DNA of 64,000 nucleotides from the NCBI GenBank assembly GCA_013433145.1, contig CM024168.1:4844184-4908183 (forward strand), written 5' to 3'. The DNA is from Ascaris suum. Lineage: Eukaryota; Nematoda; Chromadorea; Rhabditida; Ascarididae. Of the stretch, positions 51,674-63,822 are shown piece after piece (within the stretch, counting starts at the first letter, position 1; each line of letters starts with the position of its first letter). The notes below the pieces were generated by a model. The model had not been told where the DNA came from. It did no database searches and worked only from the letters and a program-made list of their open reading frames with translations. The translations under genes and the position numbers were made by a program.

Positions 51674-53180
51674 ATTCTATTTGTATTGCACCATCTCTCA
51701 AATCTTTTGCTTGATGGGGAAGGGAGGAGGCTTGGGTGTTGTTGTTTTGCGTCTGCGTAATTTGATTTTTGAATGTATATGCCGGTTTTCTGTTCCTCTG
51801 AGTGTGTGTGTGTGTCTGTTAATGACACAAAAATTGCGATGTTTTATTAGTTCACGCAGAAGTCTTTTAAAGAATAGAAGAAATTAGACAAGAAATTGAA
51901 TTTGTGAGCAGGTAAAGTCAGGCATGATGAATGCACATCGCCGTAATTTCCGACTTTCGCACTGATCGGGATGGCCGATGTCGCCGCGAACGTTAAATTG
52001 TGTGGAATGTCGAAATCTGAGTTCTAAAAGAAGGGATTTTGTACACCTTGTGCGCATCTGTTGCATTTGTGTATGTGGGGTGCGAGCAACTATTTGTGTT
52101 GGGGCAGCCGTCTGTCAAGGGGAATGCTTGGTTGAACGGCGTGGATGTTGCTGTTGTTGAACGCCTGTAGGATTTTACGTGAGAAGCATCCAGTAATGGA
52201 GGCAGCAGTGCGATCGTCGCAAGGAAAGAGAGTTTCGGCGAGTACCTAGCAAGTGAATCGTTCGGCGATTCGAGATCCTGACAACGAATGTGAGTGGTGC
52301 TAAGTCGTGCTTTCACTTGGCTATTAGTGTTTGTTGCGAGTGGGAGGTATAGTCATAGCGGAAGTATGCTTGTGGAAGTGACATCGAAGTATGCACAGTA
52401 GGAGTTGTATACGAGCATATTCACTTTCAACAAGGAAGAGAACAAATGAGGTGGATACTGCAATAAGGTAATATGAGGTATTAGATCAACGCTCATGTTA
52501 TTGTTATGTGGAACGATTGTTGAGAGGTGTTGTGTTCAAATCGGTGCTCTTATATTCGTTCACTTCGAAGGCGTACACTCATCAAGCAGCGCCTTCTTGC
52601 GATTTGTTTTGAAATGAACTGCAGTTTTACGCTTTAGGTAGAGGTGGTTGCGAAAGATGCGCATTAATGTGCATCGCTTATTTGCTTCTTCACCTTCCTT
52701 TGCATTATCGTGCATTGTTGTTCTGTTTTAAAGCTAGAAACTATATACGAGTGCACAGTACTTCAGTAACTCATTGTTTTTTGTTTTTTAGTAGGATGGA
52801 GGATGGGGGGAGGGATATTAGCGCCTAACGAGTTCACACTTGGGAATCATCTTTACGAGAAGGGGGGGGGGATGAAGGTCGGTTTTCCGATGTGATTTTC
52901 GCTGTGAGCATTGTGCTTGTCTTAAGAAATGAGCACAGTGCATATTTTTGCGGTTCCGATCATAAATTTAATGGCGTATTATGAAAAGTTCTCTATTGCT
53001 TTTGTTGTTATATTTGTCGTTTATTTATATATTCTTCAGCATGTTTCACTTATTTCCTTTCCCCTCCATCATTGCTCACTCCTCTCGCTCATTTATTTAG
53101 AAACGCATCCGTCCAAGCTGTACTCATAGTTTTCAAATTTTTATGTATACATTATATCACACTTTCCTTGTACGATTTAG
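51674..53180. other. exc-4 3' flank; no gene seen
   Basis: This holds the presumed exc-4 3' UTR, a short GT run near 51,801-51,813 and a 10-G tract at 52,862. A Cys-rich plus-strand frame at 51,978-52,160 lacks other support. Upstream exons of the following unnamed gene may lie toward the right end. Confidence 0.4.
52862..52871 (+). repeat. Poly-G tract, 10 G
   Basis: A run of 10 G, again on the plus strand. Confidence 0.85.
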
Positions 53181-56100
53181 TTGCCTTCTCTGAAATGCGT
53201 CTTTTCATATGGTTGCACGACGGTGTGCTCATTGATGGCTCGATGCGTGATGCACTACCAGCCGACCGGGTGCACTAGCGATTACGCGACAAAGCGTTCG
53301 CTTGTTACGTTTTGTTGGCCCTCAGCACTTCTGCCGTCGAGTCTCCCAACTGCAGTAGTTTACTTCTTGTTGTATTTTTTCGCTGCCGAGCTGAGCTTTG
53401 TGACCTAATGAGAGGTGTGCAGGTCGATGAATGGAAAGAAGTTCAGCATAAGCTGTGTCGATTTTTAGCCATCACACTGTTCGTGCAGCAACAAGTCAAG
53501 GAAATATTGCCACAGTGGTCTCTCCTTTCCTTTGGATCTGTCCAGATTGGGCAGCTGGATTTGATTCAGGAGGACCACTTGCCCGGTCACCTCCATATGA
53601 GTTTAACCCATCTTCGTGTGTTCATGGGCTAAACCCGGTGTTGGTCACGACGGAAACGGAGTTTGATCTATATCCGTATTGTCCTAGAATGTCTAGAGTT
53701 TGTTCCCTTGAACCGTCGTTTATTGATACCCAACCTTGTGCTGCTGATCCGGCTGAGGGCTACTTTCTGCGTTTCGTCTTAAACAGTGCCCTTGTTGAAG
53801 TATCCGTTTTTCGTGTGGAGGCTATATGCCGTGGTTACTATACCGAGTGTTCTGTTGCTTTTATGTTTCGTTCATAACGGCGCCATATAGCCAACTTTCC
53901 TGCCGGTTGCTGTTTCAAGCTATGGCCGTCCGGACATCCATTCCTTTTTATTCACTTGAGTGGCTACCACGTTATCGATATTACCCTCTTGTTGTCTTTA
54001 TTATCTAATGGTAATAAATTTCGGTAGGTTATACTGGCGAAACCATTTGAATCATTTCCTTCGAACAGTTGAATTGTTGGCTGATGAAGTGATTGTTTCC
54101 CAGCTCAATGATGCCACTCCGTAACGACATAAAGAATGATGTACTGCGTAAGTTTACCTTGTAAGGCGTTTTAAACTCTCGGATCTTCATCAGAGGGTTT
54201 GGTTTTTCCCGTGTGACCGCATAGTTTGGGCCTTGGTAAAAGAAAACGAATGGAAGTGAATTGAGGTAATTGGGTATCGCCTTTCGCGTATCTGCCACAT
54301 GTCTCGTACCAACACTGCCTTTACGCTTTACAGGGCGCAGATGTGACAGATCCCATTATTTCCTTACTTCCACGTCTGCTATCATTGTCGGTTGACAACG
54401 ACGTCACTGAAGTGTTATATAGCACAAGATGCGTAAATCGTGACGTCATGAGTGCTATTGGAGTAGCCGTTGCATGTGCATGTTGCGATCCCGGTAAAAT
54501 GGGATTGATAAGGATTTGTTTTCTTATGGTCTTTAAGATCTTCAGGGTCGGTTTCATCCACCTTTTTGGTTAAGCTTTTAATCCTCGCTTCCTTCCGCTT
54601 TCTTAATAATTTGCCAGATGAAAAGCATGTGATGTCTTCATACAAGCAGCGTATTAGTAACTTTCTTCTCAGAGAGTTTAACGCAATTTGCTCACTTAGT
54701 AACTCCATCGATGCCAGAGAATTTGCTGGATGGCTGTTTTCTTGCAAATTTAAACATTCCATCCATTCCGCGCATGAGTTGTTAATTATAGTGATAGCAT
54801 CGGCTTATGACCATAATCTGACTGACGCAAAACAGTTGTAGAGCGGATTGTAGTGCGGGTTATATCCACTAAATATCGCAACTATAGCTTTTGAGGTTTC
54901 AGAATTGAAACCTTTCAAAGGATAGACTCAAAATCCTAGACATGGCAAATACGCGTAGACTCGACATTATCGTAATGCGCTTTGCAAACGCAAACTTGCA
55001 AGGGCATATAATGAATGCTGGATTAAGAAAGCTGCTGGCATGTGGAGTACGATGGATGAATATGTTAAAAACGAATGAATAGTCAGATTCACTTCAAGTA
55101 TTCTGCCAGAGAATTTACCCGAAGAATGATTGCTCGTTGTGTCTGCTCATTTTACACTCTATCTTAGCGGCAGGTGGTTGCGTTTCCAAAATCGCTCGAA
55201 GTTGACGTTGGAGATGGTTGGCGTTGCAAAATATGATTGCTGGCAAGAATCAGGAAGAGGCAAAGATCTCCAGTGCTGTGTCCATGGGCGTCCTTGCCCT
55301 TTCGCTCAACCTCTCGGATCTGAGGTTAGTGCCCCTCGTCGTTTATTTTGCCATCCGGCAAGTACAGAAATCAGCCTTCAAATGCTGGGAAAGAAATAGT
55401 CGCTAAGTGGGTTAAAAGACGGCAACTGCGCCGAACGCACTTCTGTTTGATGTGCACTTGAAAGCTAAGAGCAGAAATTCGCGCAAAATCATTGCGCTAG
55501 TCGAGGGAGGATGGACATCAAAAGGGATGGACGGAGCGCTGCAACAACCAAAGATCCAGCTTTATAGCAAAACTTCCTTTCATGTCGTGAATATTCCGCC
55601 ACTGTCCTCTTAGGTTTATCGTAATCGGCACCACTCATCTTTACTTTGCCAAAAATCATGTAATTATGAATTATTATTGCAACGCTTCGCTGTCTTGTGA
55701 TATCTATCTTATTTTAGAAGCGAGAGTAGGTGTGGACCGTTACTCGAAATGAAAAAAGTGCTGCTTGATGTTTGTTTTCTGCCAAAGTTTGGAGGGTCTG
55801 CGAATGTGTTACATGCGATGACTCTCAATAAGGCAGTGCTTAGCGATTTCCAATTCGGAAGTGAACAGATCTGCTCAAAAATATACGAAGTTTACGCACT
55901 ATATTTAAACGACCAAAGAAGAACAGTGAAAGTATGAACATCATCTATGGTAGGAAGAAGGTAGTCCCCCTATCTGAGAAAACATTCCTGCCGAAAGTTG
56001 ATATGAAGCACATAAGGTTTTTCGTGGAAAACGTTTAACTGCCATAATTTCGACCAGATGGCGGATCTGTCAAGGTCCCTTTGCAGAATAAGAAAGTCGT

Positions 56101-56683
56101 CGGCAGGATAATCCTGCATCTTGCAAACTTTATGGCGCTCTTTTACTGGAAGAAGTGAATCAGATCTTTAGGGGAACATCTGCGTTTCCAATCTAATAGT
56201 GATATGCGGCTTTGCGGTGATCAGTGAAAACTTGTTAACTTAACCACGTGCATTGTGCATTGAAGGAAACACAAGGCAGAATCCTGTTGCGTTATTCTGC
56301 AGGCAATTTGTCAAGTAATAATTTTCGGGAGAGCCTACCCTGATCAAGGGAAGACTAGCTATACTCATTGCGAACTTTCTTTTTTGAAAGGGGACCCACG
56401 CATGCGTCTACTCCAAGATCTGGGCAGCCGACTGGCTGATACTGACGATCTGCGGAGTCTCTCTTGCGAGGTATATGCCAGCGGTTTTCTCACGTGTCCA
56501 TCTTTCCTTCAGAACGCGGACCCATTAGCACAAGCTCTTTATAAATGACATATTCAGTTGCAAGTTTTTCGTAGGTATGACTCGCTGCGATCGCTAGGGC
56601 GGCTGCTCCGTCTGCAAATGAAACAGTTTATTCCTTGTGAACTTCAAGTATACGTTCATTTGCGCTATACTGGACTTATTTAA
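53181..56683 (+). CDS. Unnamed multi-exon, helix-rich gene (partial model)
   Basis: Several exon-like segments join in phase. Best supported: 54334-54493 (after TTTACAG; GADVTDPIISLLPRLLSLSV onward), 54618-54834 (after TTGCCAG; includes NFLLREFNAICSLSNSIDAR and SAHELLIIVIASAYDHNLTD), 55214-55324 (ALQNMIAGKNQEEAKISSAV) and 56575-56683 (YDSLRSLGRLLRLQMKQFIP, ending TAA). Together they read 597 bp in one frame. Upstream, 53546-53799 ends in phase 0 before GTATCC and could feed 54334. 53181-53269 (EMRLFIWLHDGVLIDGSMRD) joins 53423 onward (VDEWKEVQHKLCRFLAIT). The link between 53423 and 53546 is unresolved, and some splice sites are weak. The Leu-rich, amphipathic pattern suggests a helical-repeat scaffold. 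I felt a faint likeness to Integrator subunit 2 but would not name it. Confidence 0.45.
56391..56548 (+). other. Alternative exon pair in the unnamed gene
   Basis: 56391-56470 reads DPRMRLLQDLGSRLADTDDL onward. A 42-bp intron with a good TTTCCTTCAG end follows, then 56513-56548 reads NADPLAQALYK and stops at TGA. The pair is in phase with itself but not with 55214-55324 or 56575-56683. It could be an alternative 3' end, part of a longer unseen isoform, or chance. Confidence 0.3.
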
Positions 56684-57233
56684 TGTGCGACCGGATTGAT
56701 CGCGTTTGGATTGGCTTGTTTCCAGAGGTAGATGAAATATCCGCAAATTTCGCAGGATTTTTGGGAGCAGTTATGAGGGAGAGGATATTTAGCCTTCCTT
56801 CCACTCCCCACCCCTTACTCCCGTTCGCAACAAATGCAAGGCAGATATATGGAAATCATGGCACAGATTCCTGAGACGCGCTGTGAATGAATCATCTGAT
56901 GGAACAAATTCACAAGACTGTTATTCAGTACCATGATGTTTATTTTTTTCACTGCGGTATAAACGGAATTATGAGAACGGCATCCTACAATAAGTTCAGA
57001 AGAGAAGGCTTTGTGGGCTGTGGCTACGAGTCGCAGCGACAAACTCGAATCCGTTGATTAAATCTGATACCCGACGAATTTTCGCATATTTGCGGCCTTA
57101 CGCATTCCATCATTTCATCTAATGAATTCCCATCGCTCACTGTCTGACGTCACCTCTGGATGGGTGCCAATCGATTGCCGGTTTTGCTAAACTGCAAAAG
57201 AGTTCGTTTTAAATGAATCAAACAAAATTATAA

Positions 57234-57400
57234 CGAAGCAGCGATAAAAAAAATAACTGTGGTGAAGGTTTCTTTTGCTTGGCATGTGATGTGCACGTTG
57301 GTAAACATTTGAACGGTCAGCATAAAGGTGAGTACCCTTTAGTGTGCAGATATTCGACTCTCGAAGAGCACGCTGTTCACATGCCACGTGGACTATGGAG
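57234..57400 (+). CDS. Exon-like segment with degenerate C2H2 zinc-finger character
   Basis: An open plus-strand segment reads NNCGEGFFCLACDVHVGKHL, then NGQHKGEYPLVCRYSTLEEH and AVHMPRGLW, before a donor AG|GTGAAT. Cys-x2-Cys followed by His-x4-His, and a later Cys with paired His, resemble C2H2 fingers, although the first Cys-to-His spacing is shorter than usual. There is no start codon and the upstream acceptor is weak. The next exon-like segment does not continue its frame. It may be an internal exon of a nematode DNA- or RNA-binding protein. Confidence 0.4.
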
Positions 57401-57462
57401 GTGAATCAGGTTGTTGAGTCATTTCAAGCTTTTGTGCGGGAATTTCTGGATACGAGTTTCAG

Positions 57463-57574
57463 ATGAGCGACAGTGAAAAAGATAGACAGCAGGCCAAAGC
57501 GGCGAACGGATACGACGAGGTCGCACTTCCACAAGAGAGACGCAGGCATTCGCCGAAACGATGCGCTAATATAG
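57463..57574 (+). CDS. Candidate trans-spliced first exon of an unknown gene
   Basis: GAGTTTCAG is followed directly by ATG, an arrangement typical of spliced-leader addition in nematodes. The frame reads MSDSEKDRQQAKAANGYDEV and then ALPQERRRHSPKRCANI, and ends in phase 1 at AATATAG|GTTGCT. The peptide is hydrophilic and unstructured-looking. No phase-compatible second exon was established downstream. Confidence 0.35.
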
Positions 57575-60190
57575 GTTGCTTTTTCGGACATAACTGTTTT
57601 GGAAAATGTCGACGATAGGCGTGCGCCGCAATTTAAGCCAACTGAATGTAGCCATTTTGAATGTTTTAATAGCTCTCGCCCTCCTTTCCTCCTCCTTCCT
57701 CCTTGGAAAACCTCATAACTGTACCTAGAATAAAGCTGCGGGCTGCTGACTGATTAGTACAAACCAGTGACAGTCTGGAAAAGATGCTGTCAGGAACATC
57801 GTTGGCCCTTATAGCTTTGAAAAAGCAACCGTATAGATGAATGTTCTGTAATATTTGCTTAATGCTAGAAATATCGCTCTATGTTTGCTGCTGATTAGCT
57901 CTTGTCGTTCAACGGCTGTAATTTGATTATATTATTATTGGATTATATTCTATCACTTTGTCCGGAAACAATCTCGGACTGCATATATATGATACTTCGG
58001 AAATGTTCCTCGAACGACAATCGATCCACAGCACTCAACCAATTTGATGGTATACTCATCAACAGTAAGCAAGAAATTGGTTGGCAGTCCACATTTGTAG
58101 ATATGTGAATGTCTGATTACAGGCGTTGAGGAAACACCCTGTTTGCAATACTGTTCTTCATTGTTAAAGGATCCGAAAGAAAGTGGGTATTCGAGTGGTC
58201 TCCGTCAGTAGGGGTCATGAAGTGCTTATTGCAGACAGCTGCTCCAAGTATACTATCAGTCCATCAGATTGCGGTTGTCTTATACTGTTTTTGTGCCTGT
58301 CTTCAAATTCTTCCGTGCTGGTACCATTGTGTTCATCGTGATATCTATTCACTGGTATGAAGACAACATCGCGAAACAGTTGTTTTTGCTTTCGCAACTG
58401 CAATAAGATGTGGAGAGCATGACGCTGTTTGGTGCAGCATTTTTCGTGAATGAGAAAAATCCGGCTGCTACTGGTGTGCATGAATGAGCTTGCTTCACCT
58501 TCCAGTTGACAAGGAACGGAAGGGAGTACAATCTGCAGCCCAATGTGACGTCAAAGTTCCAGCCATGTGGAAGTCGAGCTATTCTTTGACTTTAGTTGAA
58601 GGAAAGTTTCGTGTCGAGGTATCGACATTCTACTGAGCCTTAACCGGGGATTCAGAATCAATATTTATTTTATGATATAACAGTAGGTTGCGGCCTATGG
58701 CCATTCAGAGGCAACTCCACTTTCTCTCATCTCCCCCACTCCCAATCGTGAGGTCATGTCGCAGCCAAGCTCTGACACGAGGGGAGTTTGGTTGATCATC
58801 ACTACTGCCGCTGTTTTTACGTCGTTCACACTAATTAACATGCAAGCTGTCAACGTGTAGTGCGCCATAAACTGGCAAATATCGACGTTCAAGTCAAGTA
58901 GGACATGGTCCGGTCATATGTTTACCTCGCATGATCCGACTGCCCAACGTCTGACTATACACATAATAATTGCAATCAAAGTTTGTAGCAAAAAATCTGT
59001 CGGAGAAAAGTTCAAAGCATCGAGAGCGAAATGATCGCAGCATTCGGCGGAGCGGTAGCTTGGTCAAGGGGCAAAAGAGGTACTCACAGAAGTACACACA
59101 GAAGGCAAGCCTTTAACCTGAATGTTTTCTCGTTCTTGTGAATAACTCGGAAAAGATTCTGTCTCATGAAAGTGAAGTAAGCATGGGCGAGGTGAGCGAG
59201 TTCGTTTGCGAACTCCCACACGATCGGTTCTCACTTGGAATCAAAATTTTTCATGGTTCGTTGACAAAAGCGCCGATCAAGAATTACGGAAGCACTTCTT
59301 CATGCGATGATGGGTTGTATAACCTTGCCGCATATGCCGAATGATGCATTGCTGCCTTATGTTGCGCATAATTGTTCTGCTTTTTAAAAACCATTGAAAT
59401 AACGAACTGCTGCAGTCAAACTTCAGCGAATGCATTATGCAAAGAAATACCGTCGTTATTGCACCGATCGTTGCTTTAATTGCGTATCGGTCCTTTTTTT
59501 ACTCGTACTTTTAGTGCATTTCATGAATTTCTTGAATGCGTTGGTGAAATCGAATACAATAGCCTGATGTTTGAAATGTTATGTAAATAAGGAAAGATCT
59601 GATTTATTAAATTCAAATTACTGCGAAATTTAACCGAATTTTATGTAATTTCTGTTATTAGTATTTTCTAAATAAGTAATATGCGTTAAAAGCGCATCTA
59701 TAGAATCGTCGATGAGTTAATTTCTCAGTGGCGACACTTGGCAATGCTTTACGAACTTGACTTATGAAAGAAAACGTTAAATTCGATGAATATGCATAAT
59801 AACAACCAAGCAAGAAATGAATATGATGTATTTCTTTGGGAAATTTGAATGCTACATTTCAGAAAATAATCGATGAAAAAGGGCATCCTTAGAGTGATTT
59901 CTTAACAGTTTGCGATATACGAAGCACATATACATCTATGTATTTGTCGATGTTGAACGCTTTACCCACAGTCTTTATGGGCACATTTCACTAGAAATCG
60001 ATTTGCTTTATAGTGAAATGGGCGCTCGGCGTACTGCTAAATGCAACTGTTAGGTCGTTAGGTTCGAGGTGTAAGCGTTATCATTAGCATTCATTTATTG
60101 TTAGCAGAGACAACACTCAATATTATACTTATAACAAACTCAAGTATTATTTTGTTGAACACGGGATAAAGCTGTTATGCTGTATCATAC
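57575..60190. other. No confident gene; one weak ORF
   Basis: The plus-strand frame 59138-59344 (including MGEVSEFVCELPHDRFSLGI) is protein-like and contains GAA|GTAAGC, a good donor. I found no acceptor for it. The rest is AT-rich with a pyrimidine-rich run near 57,670-57,705. Confidence 0.3.
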
Positions 60191-60491
60191 TTATGCAGAG
60201 GTGTGAATGGAAGAGAAATGGTATACTTAGCTGGGAAAGGCTTTCAGGGTGAGATCTTAGGACATCGTGTTGGACGACACCGGGTCCAGCGTTCATCTCA
60301 TCCAAAAGGTCTTCAAATGTCCTCGAACATTAAAAAGTCATCACAAGGCAATGCAAGAGCGGACCGAATACGATGTGCGCATTGCCGCTGTGAACATGAT
60401 ACCAACACGCAGCGCTATGAATTCGTCCCAGCGTATGCGTCTTGCACATTTCAGCTTTATGTTCTTATTGCGTCCCATATTTGAGTTCTAG
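60191..60491 (+). other. Exon-like region, frame uncertain
   Basis: A segment after ACTTATGCAG is open in two frames. One gives KVFKCPRTLKSHHKAMQERT and TEYDVRIAAVNMIPTRSAM, which is helical and finger-like. The other is basic and Cys/His-bearing (RIRCAHCRCEHDTNTQRYEF). I cannot decide which, if either, is translated. Confidence 0.25.
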
Positions 60492-61834
60492 AAGCATGAT
60501 TTTACCTGTTCGAATCTGCTCGCATTTTCATGCTCAAATCAAATCGTACATAATTCACCTTACCGTCTAATTTTTGAAAATTCCATGCATTAGTGCTATC
60601 GGCTAGGCATTTGTCCCAGTTCAGTCATCTCTTGGGAAGAATTTGTGCTTTTCTCAGATGGACGATGGAAATTCAAAAGTGCAGATTCCGCCACCATAGC
60701 AGTAGCCTTTTGTATTCTGAAATTTGAGCCGTAACTTAGTTAGGAATGATCCTAATTATTGAAAATAGCATCGAGAATTTTGTTTGCTCCAGATATTTTT
60801 AAATGTTTACCCGTTTTCCGGAGCCTCAAAAAAAAACACTAACTCTTATGAGTGATTATTAATTATTTAATTATACATAATTTCTTGACAGTCCCAAAAT
60901 CGACGAAAATTGCCAGTTTCCTTCACCGAACACTCCTCAATATGGAGAGAGAACGAAGGAAGGCGGGTTGGAGCAACTCACATCCGCTGTGAATTCCCAC
61001 AAACATCTGATGTTTGCAAAGTGATTTAGGCAAGCAGCAGTGGTAGCAGTACTGCAAATTTTACCAGTGCATACTGGAGCTCAAACCTCCAGGTGCGTTG
61101 TACGCAGATAGAACCCGAATGTTTAACAGATCAGACCATATTAGTTGGCAGCAAGCATTTCAGAGTGCGCATTGTATGCTGGCAAGGCTGGTACCACACG
61201 TGAATTTGTTTGAATTTGAGCAGAAGTGAGGGACATTCCAGGAACAAAGCATTATTGCTTGGTCGTTTCAGCGCCAGATTACAATACTATACAAGCGATC
61301 GCATAGATGAGGGAATGCTGTGTTGTTCGGGTGCGCTTTAGTAAATCCAGGTTAAAAAAACGTATGGGACCGAAAACAACAACAAACCATCGAGGGTTTT
61401 GCACTACTGATGAGTTTGCTATTGATTCTGTTCGTTCAGCGGACTCTTGTCTTGGCGTTTTCCGTATAATTTGCACAGACGTATCCCAACGAAGTTTGAT
61501 GTGTATGCATTGCTGGTCTACGTGTGTTTTATGTGCGCCTTTTTAGTATGGCAAGTGAAAACATTCCGCTTGAAGGTCGCTGACGACAGCATATTTGCTC
61601 AGCGAGAACCACAATAATAAAGTCAGACGCATATGACTTGTAGCTTAAGGTCATGTTCACAAGAGTTATTTCGATCGCTTTTTATTTCGTTCCACAAATA
61701 CCTTCAGGGAGTGCTGGCACAGACCTGTTTTTGACTTCAGTGAGTGAGGATATATGGAAGCCCTGCAATTCCGAGCTTCGCTTGATTTCTAATCATCTTG
61801 CTCAGAAAAATTAACTTCATTCTTATGCAATAGT

Positions 61835-62215
61835 TTGTTGATTGCCTTCGTCATTCTTTCTTTGATAGTCATCCCTTCTTCCCGCATGAGTAAGGCGAAT
61901 GAACTGCTAAGGCCGAAACATCATGATGGCCCCTGTTCCTCGTTTAGTCCGTCGCCACTGAGAAGCTGTGGATCGACTGTTCGAACGGCGAAGTGCCCAG
62001 CAACAAAAACATCGTCACTTTGCAACGTCTACATTGGGGTGCTGACTCAAAGGGAAGCAGAGGACTCTGTGGTTGAGCCAACCTCATTCAAACTCTATCA
62101 CAAGGTGGGCTGTTGTTCCTTCAGCGATGGAGAACCTACCCTTAAGCATCTCGCAAGAAAACATCGTAAGTGCCTAACAATTCACAAAGACAAAATTCGG
62201 CTGTACAACGTTTAA
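61835..62215 (+). CDS. Hypothetical ORF, Cys/His-rich C terminus
   Basis: One of the longest open frames in the right-hand third of the window (126 codons). It sits behind two possible acceptors (TGCAATAG and TCTTTGATAG). If it starts at the internal ATG it reads MSKANELLRPKHHDG and ends with KVGCCSFSDGEPTLKHLARK and HRKC, a degenerate zinc-finger-like pattern. It could be the last exon of a gene containing the 57.2-kb segment, but phase continuity was not shown. Confidence 0.33.
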   Translation: MLIAFVILSLIVIPSSRMSKANELLRPKHHDGPCSSFSPSPLRSCGSTVRTAKCPATKTSSLCNVYIGVLTQREAEDSVVEPTSFKLYHKVGCCSFSDGEPTLKHLARKHRKCLTIHKDKIRLYNV

Positions 62216-63585
62216 GACAATCGAGCACGAGCGTGGGACAGGAGACAGTTATGTGGCGTAGACAATGTGGCTGGAGAGGGAGGTCAAGGAATGCTAATCT
62301 TCTTCACTTGGGTGCCTGATTTATCTGGGAATTTTATCACTCTTTCTCACTCCGTTTAAGCGAGTTTACCTACTCGGTCTAGAGCAAGAATATGCCAAGT
62401 TGTTAGTTCGTCTATTAGACGGGACGATACACAGCCTACAGAAGGTCATGATTTTTGAAATTATCGCATGCGGTGGCATTTTTTATATTCTTTCTTGCCA
62501 TTTTCCAATTGAGGGAAAATAGTCTAAAGTCAAGCGGGAAGGAGGAATAGGCTAAGAGAAACGCAAGCGAGTAAAAGAAAGGGATGAGAAAAGAAGAGCT
62601 GAAACTGTTTAAAAACTGAGCATGAAAAGGAGAAATATTTTTCATTGGATGGTTTCTCGATTATCTACCGTCAACTGAGATCACAATTAAGTTCTAAAAT
62701 TCACTTATCGATTATTATAAGTGAATAAGTCTTTCTCGAAAGTTTGCGCTAAGGATCTCAAAAATTATGCGCAATTCCTATTAATGCACGATGCATTATG
62801 ATCAGGTCACCATTTTTTACGCTGATTCAGTGACATGGAAACTATCGTTCTCCGGTTCTCTTTTCCTTTCGTTTGTCATCGTAACTTCCCTCTCTTTCCC
62901 CACATGTCCATTCTACTCCATTGCATCTGTTCTGTTTTAGCGCCCTCTGTTTTCCGATTCTGCTGCACTCTCTTAAATGTTGTAACTCCACTTTTCAGCC
63001 CCACAGAATCGCCTCAGTAAGTAAGTTGTAGTTCTGGATGGATAGTCGGGAGGAGAAGGGAAGAGAAATAAATAGAGAACAGGCGGCATCCTCTCTGGTT
63101 ATAAATCATCGACCACGTTATCATGTTTTTCATGATTGAATACTCGTCAGTCATACATATTTATCACTGAAGACGGTTGGCTGACTGATGGCTGTGCAAA
63201 TAGCAAGTCCATATACCTCAATTTCAGTTACCTGCTATTCGCTCGTTAGGTGAAATCCCACCGAAGCTTCCGCTGATGATTGTCTATCGCAACGACAATG
63301 GAATGCACTAGTTAGTCTTTTTGCATTAATTATCTGAAAAGCGAATGATCATAAGGGTCGTCGTGTGTATAAGCGAGTGTGTTGATTTATCTGCTTATGT
63401 CATAGCACTTGCTCTTCTCCATTTAAGAAAATCAGAGGATGCTTCACTCCAAGTTGATGTTTTCCCTATCGTCGAAGAAACTCTTCGTTCGCATCGTGCG
63501 TCGATTGTCTCTTTCTTCGACCTTGACAAATGCGCATATACTGCTTTCCACTGCACTTTTTCAAACTCTGTTTTGTTGTCCCCAG
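62216..63585. other. No gene seen
   Basis: AT-rich sequence with no recognisable exon. Short frames at 62,835 and 63,345 show no family motif. Confidence 0.4.
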
Positions 63586-63822
63586 GCTGAAGGTATTTTT
63601 AATGAGATTCAAATCAGAGCGCATACAAATAATTTCTTCCAAGCTTCAGCATGTGAAGCCGAAGTTTTTCCTTCATCATCCGAGGGAAGAAGGATGTTAG
63701 TTTTGCTAGAGCCTAATGTTTTCCTTGGCAGTAGAGGATGGCGCACTGTACTGCTCCCTCGCATCGACCACACTCCTGCCGCTTCCGCAGTATGGCAAAT
63801 GCGGGCAGAAACCGGTGTTTAA
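63586..63822 (+). CDS. Hypothetical terminal exon
   Basis: After TTGTCCCCAG a frame of 78 codons runs to TAA. It reads AEGIFNEIQIRAHTNNFFQA and later RRMLVLLEPNVFLGSRGWRT. The acceptor is good and the composition protein-like, but no domain is recognised and no partner exon was joined. Confidence 0.3.
   Translation, partial: AEGIFNEIQIRAHTNNFFQASACEAEVFPSSSEGRRMLVLLEPNVFLGSRGWRTVLLPRIDHTPAASAVWQMRAETGV

Noticed and set aside
51978..52160. Cys-rich small ORF downstream of exc-4
   Set aside because: Cysteines cluster in a low-complexity TGT-rich stretch with no secretion signal; more likely exc-4 3' flank.
53312..53632. Continuous reading through 53,490-53,630 in the VDEWKEV frame
   Set aside because: The overlapping frame that feeds the 54,334 exon is longer and phase-compatible; the two cannot both be coding there.
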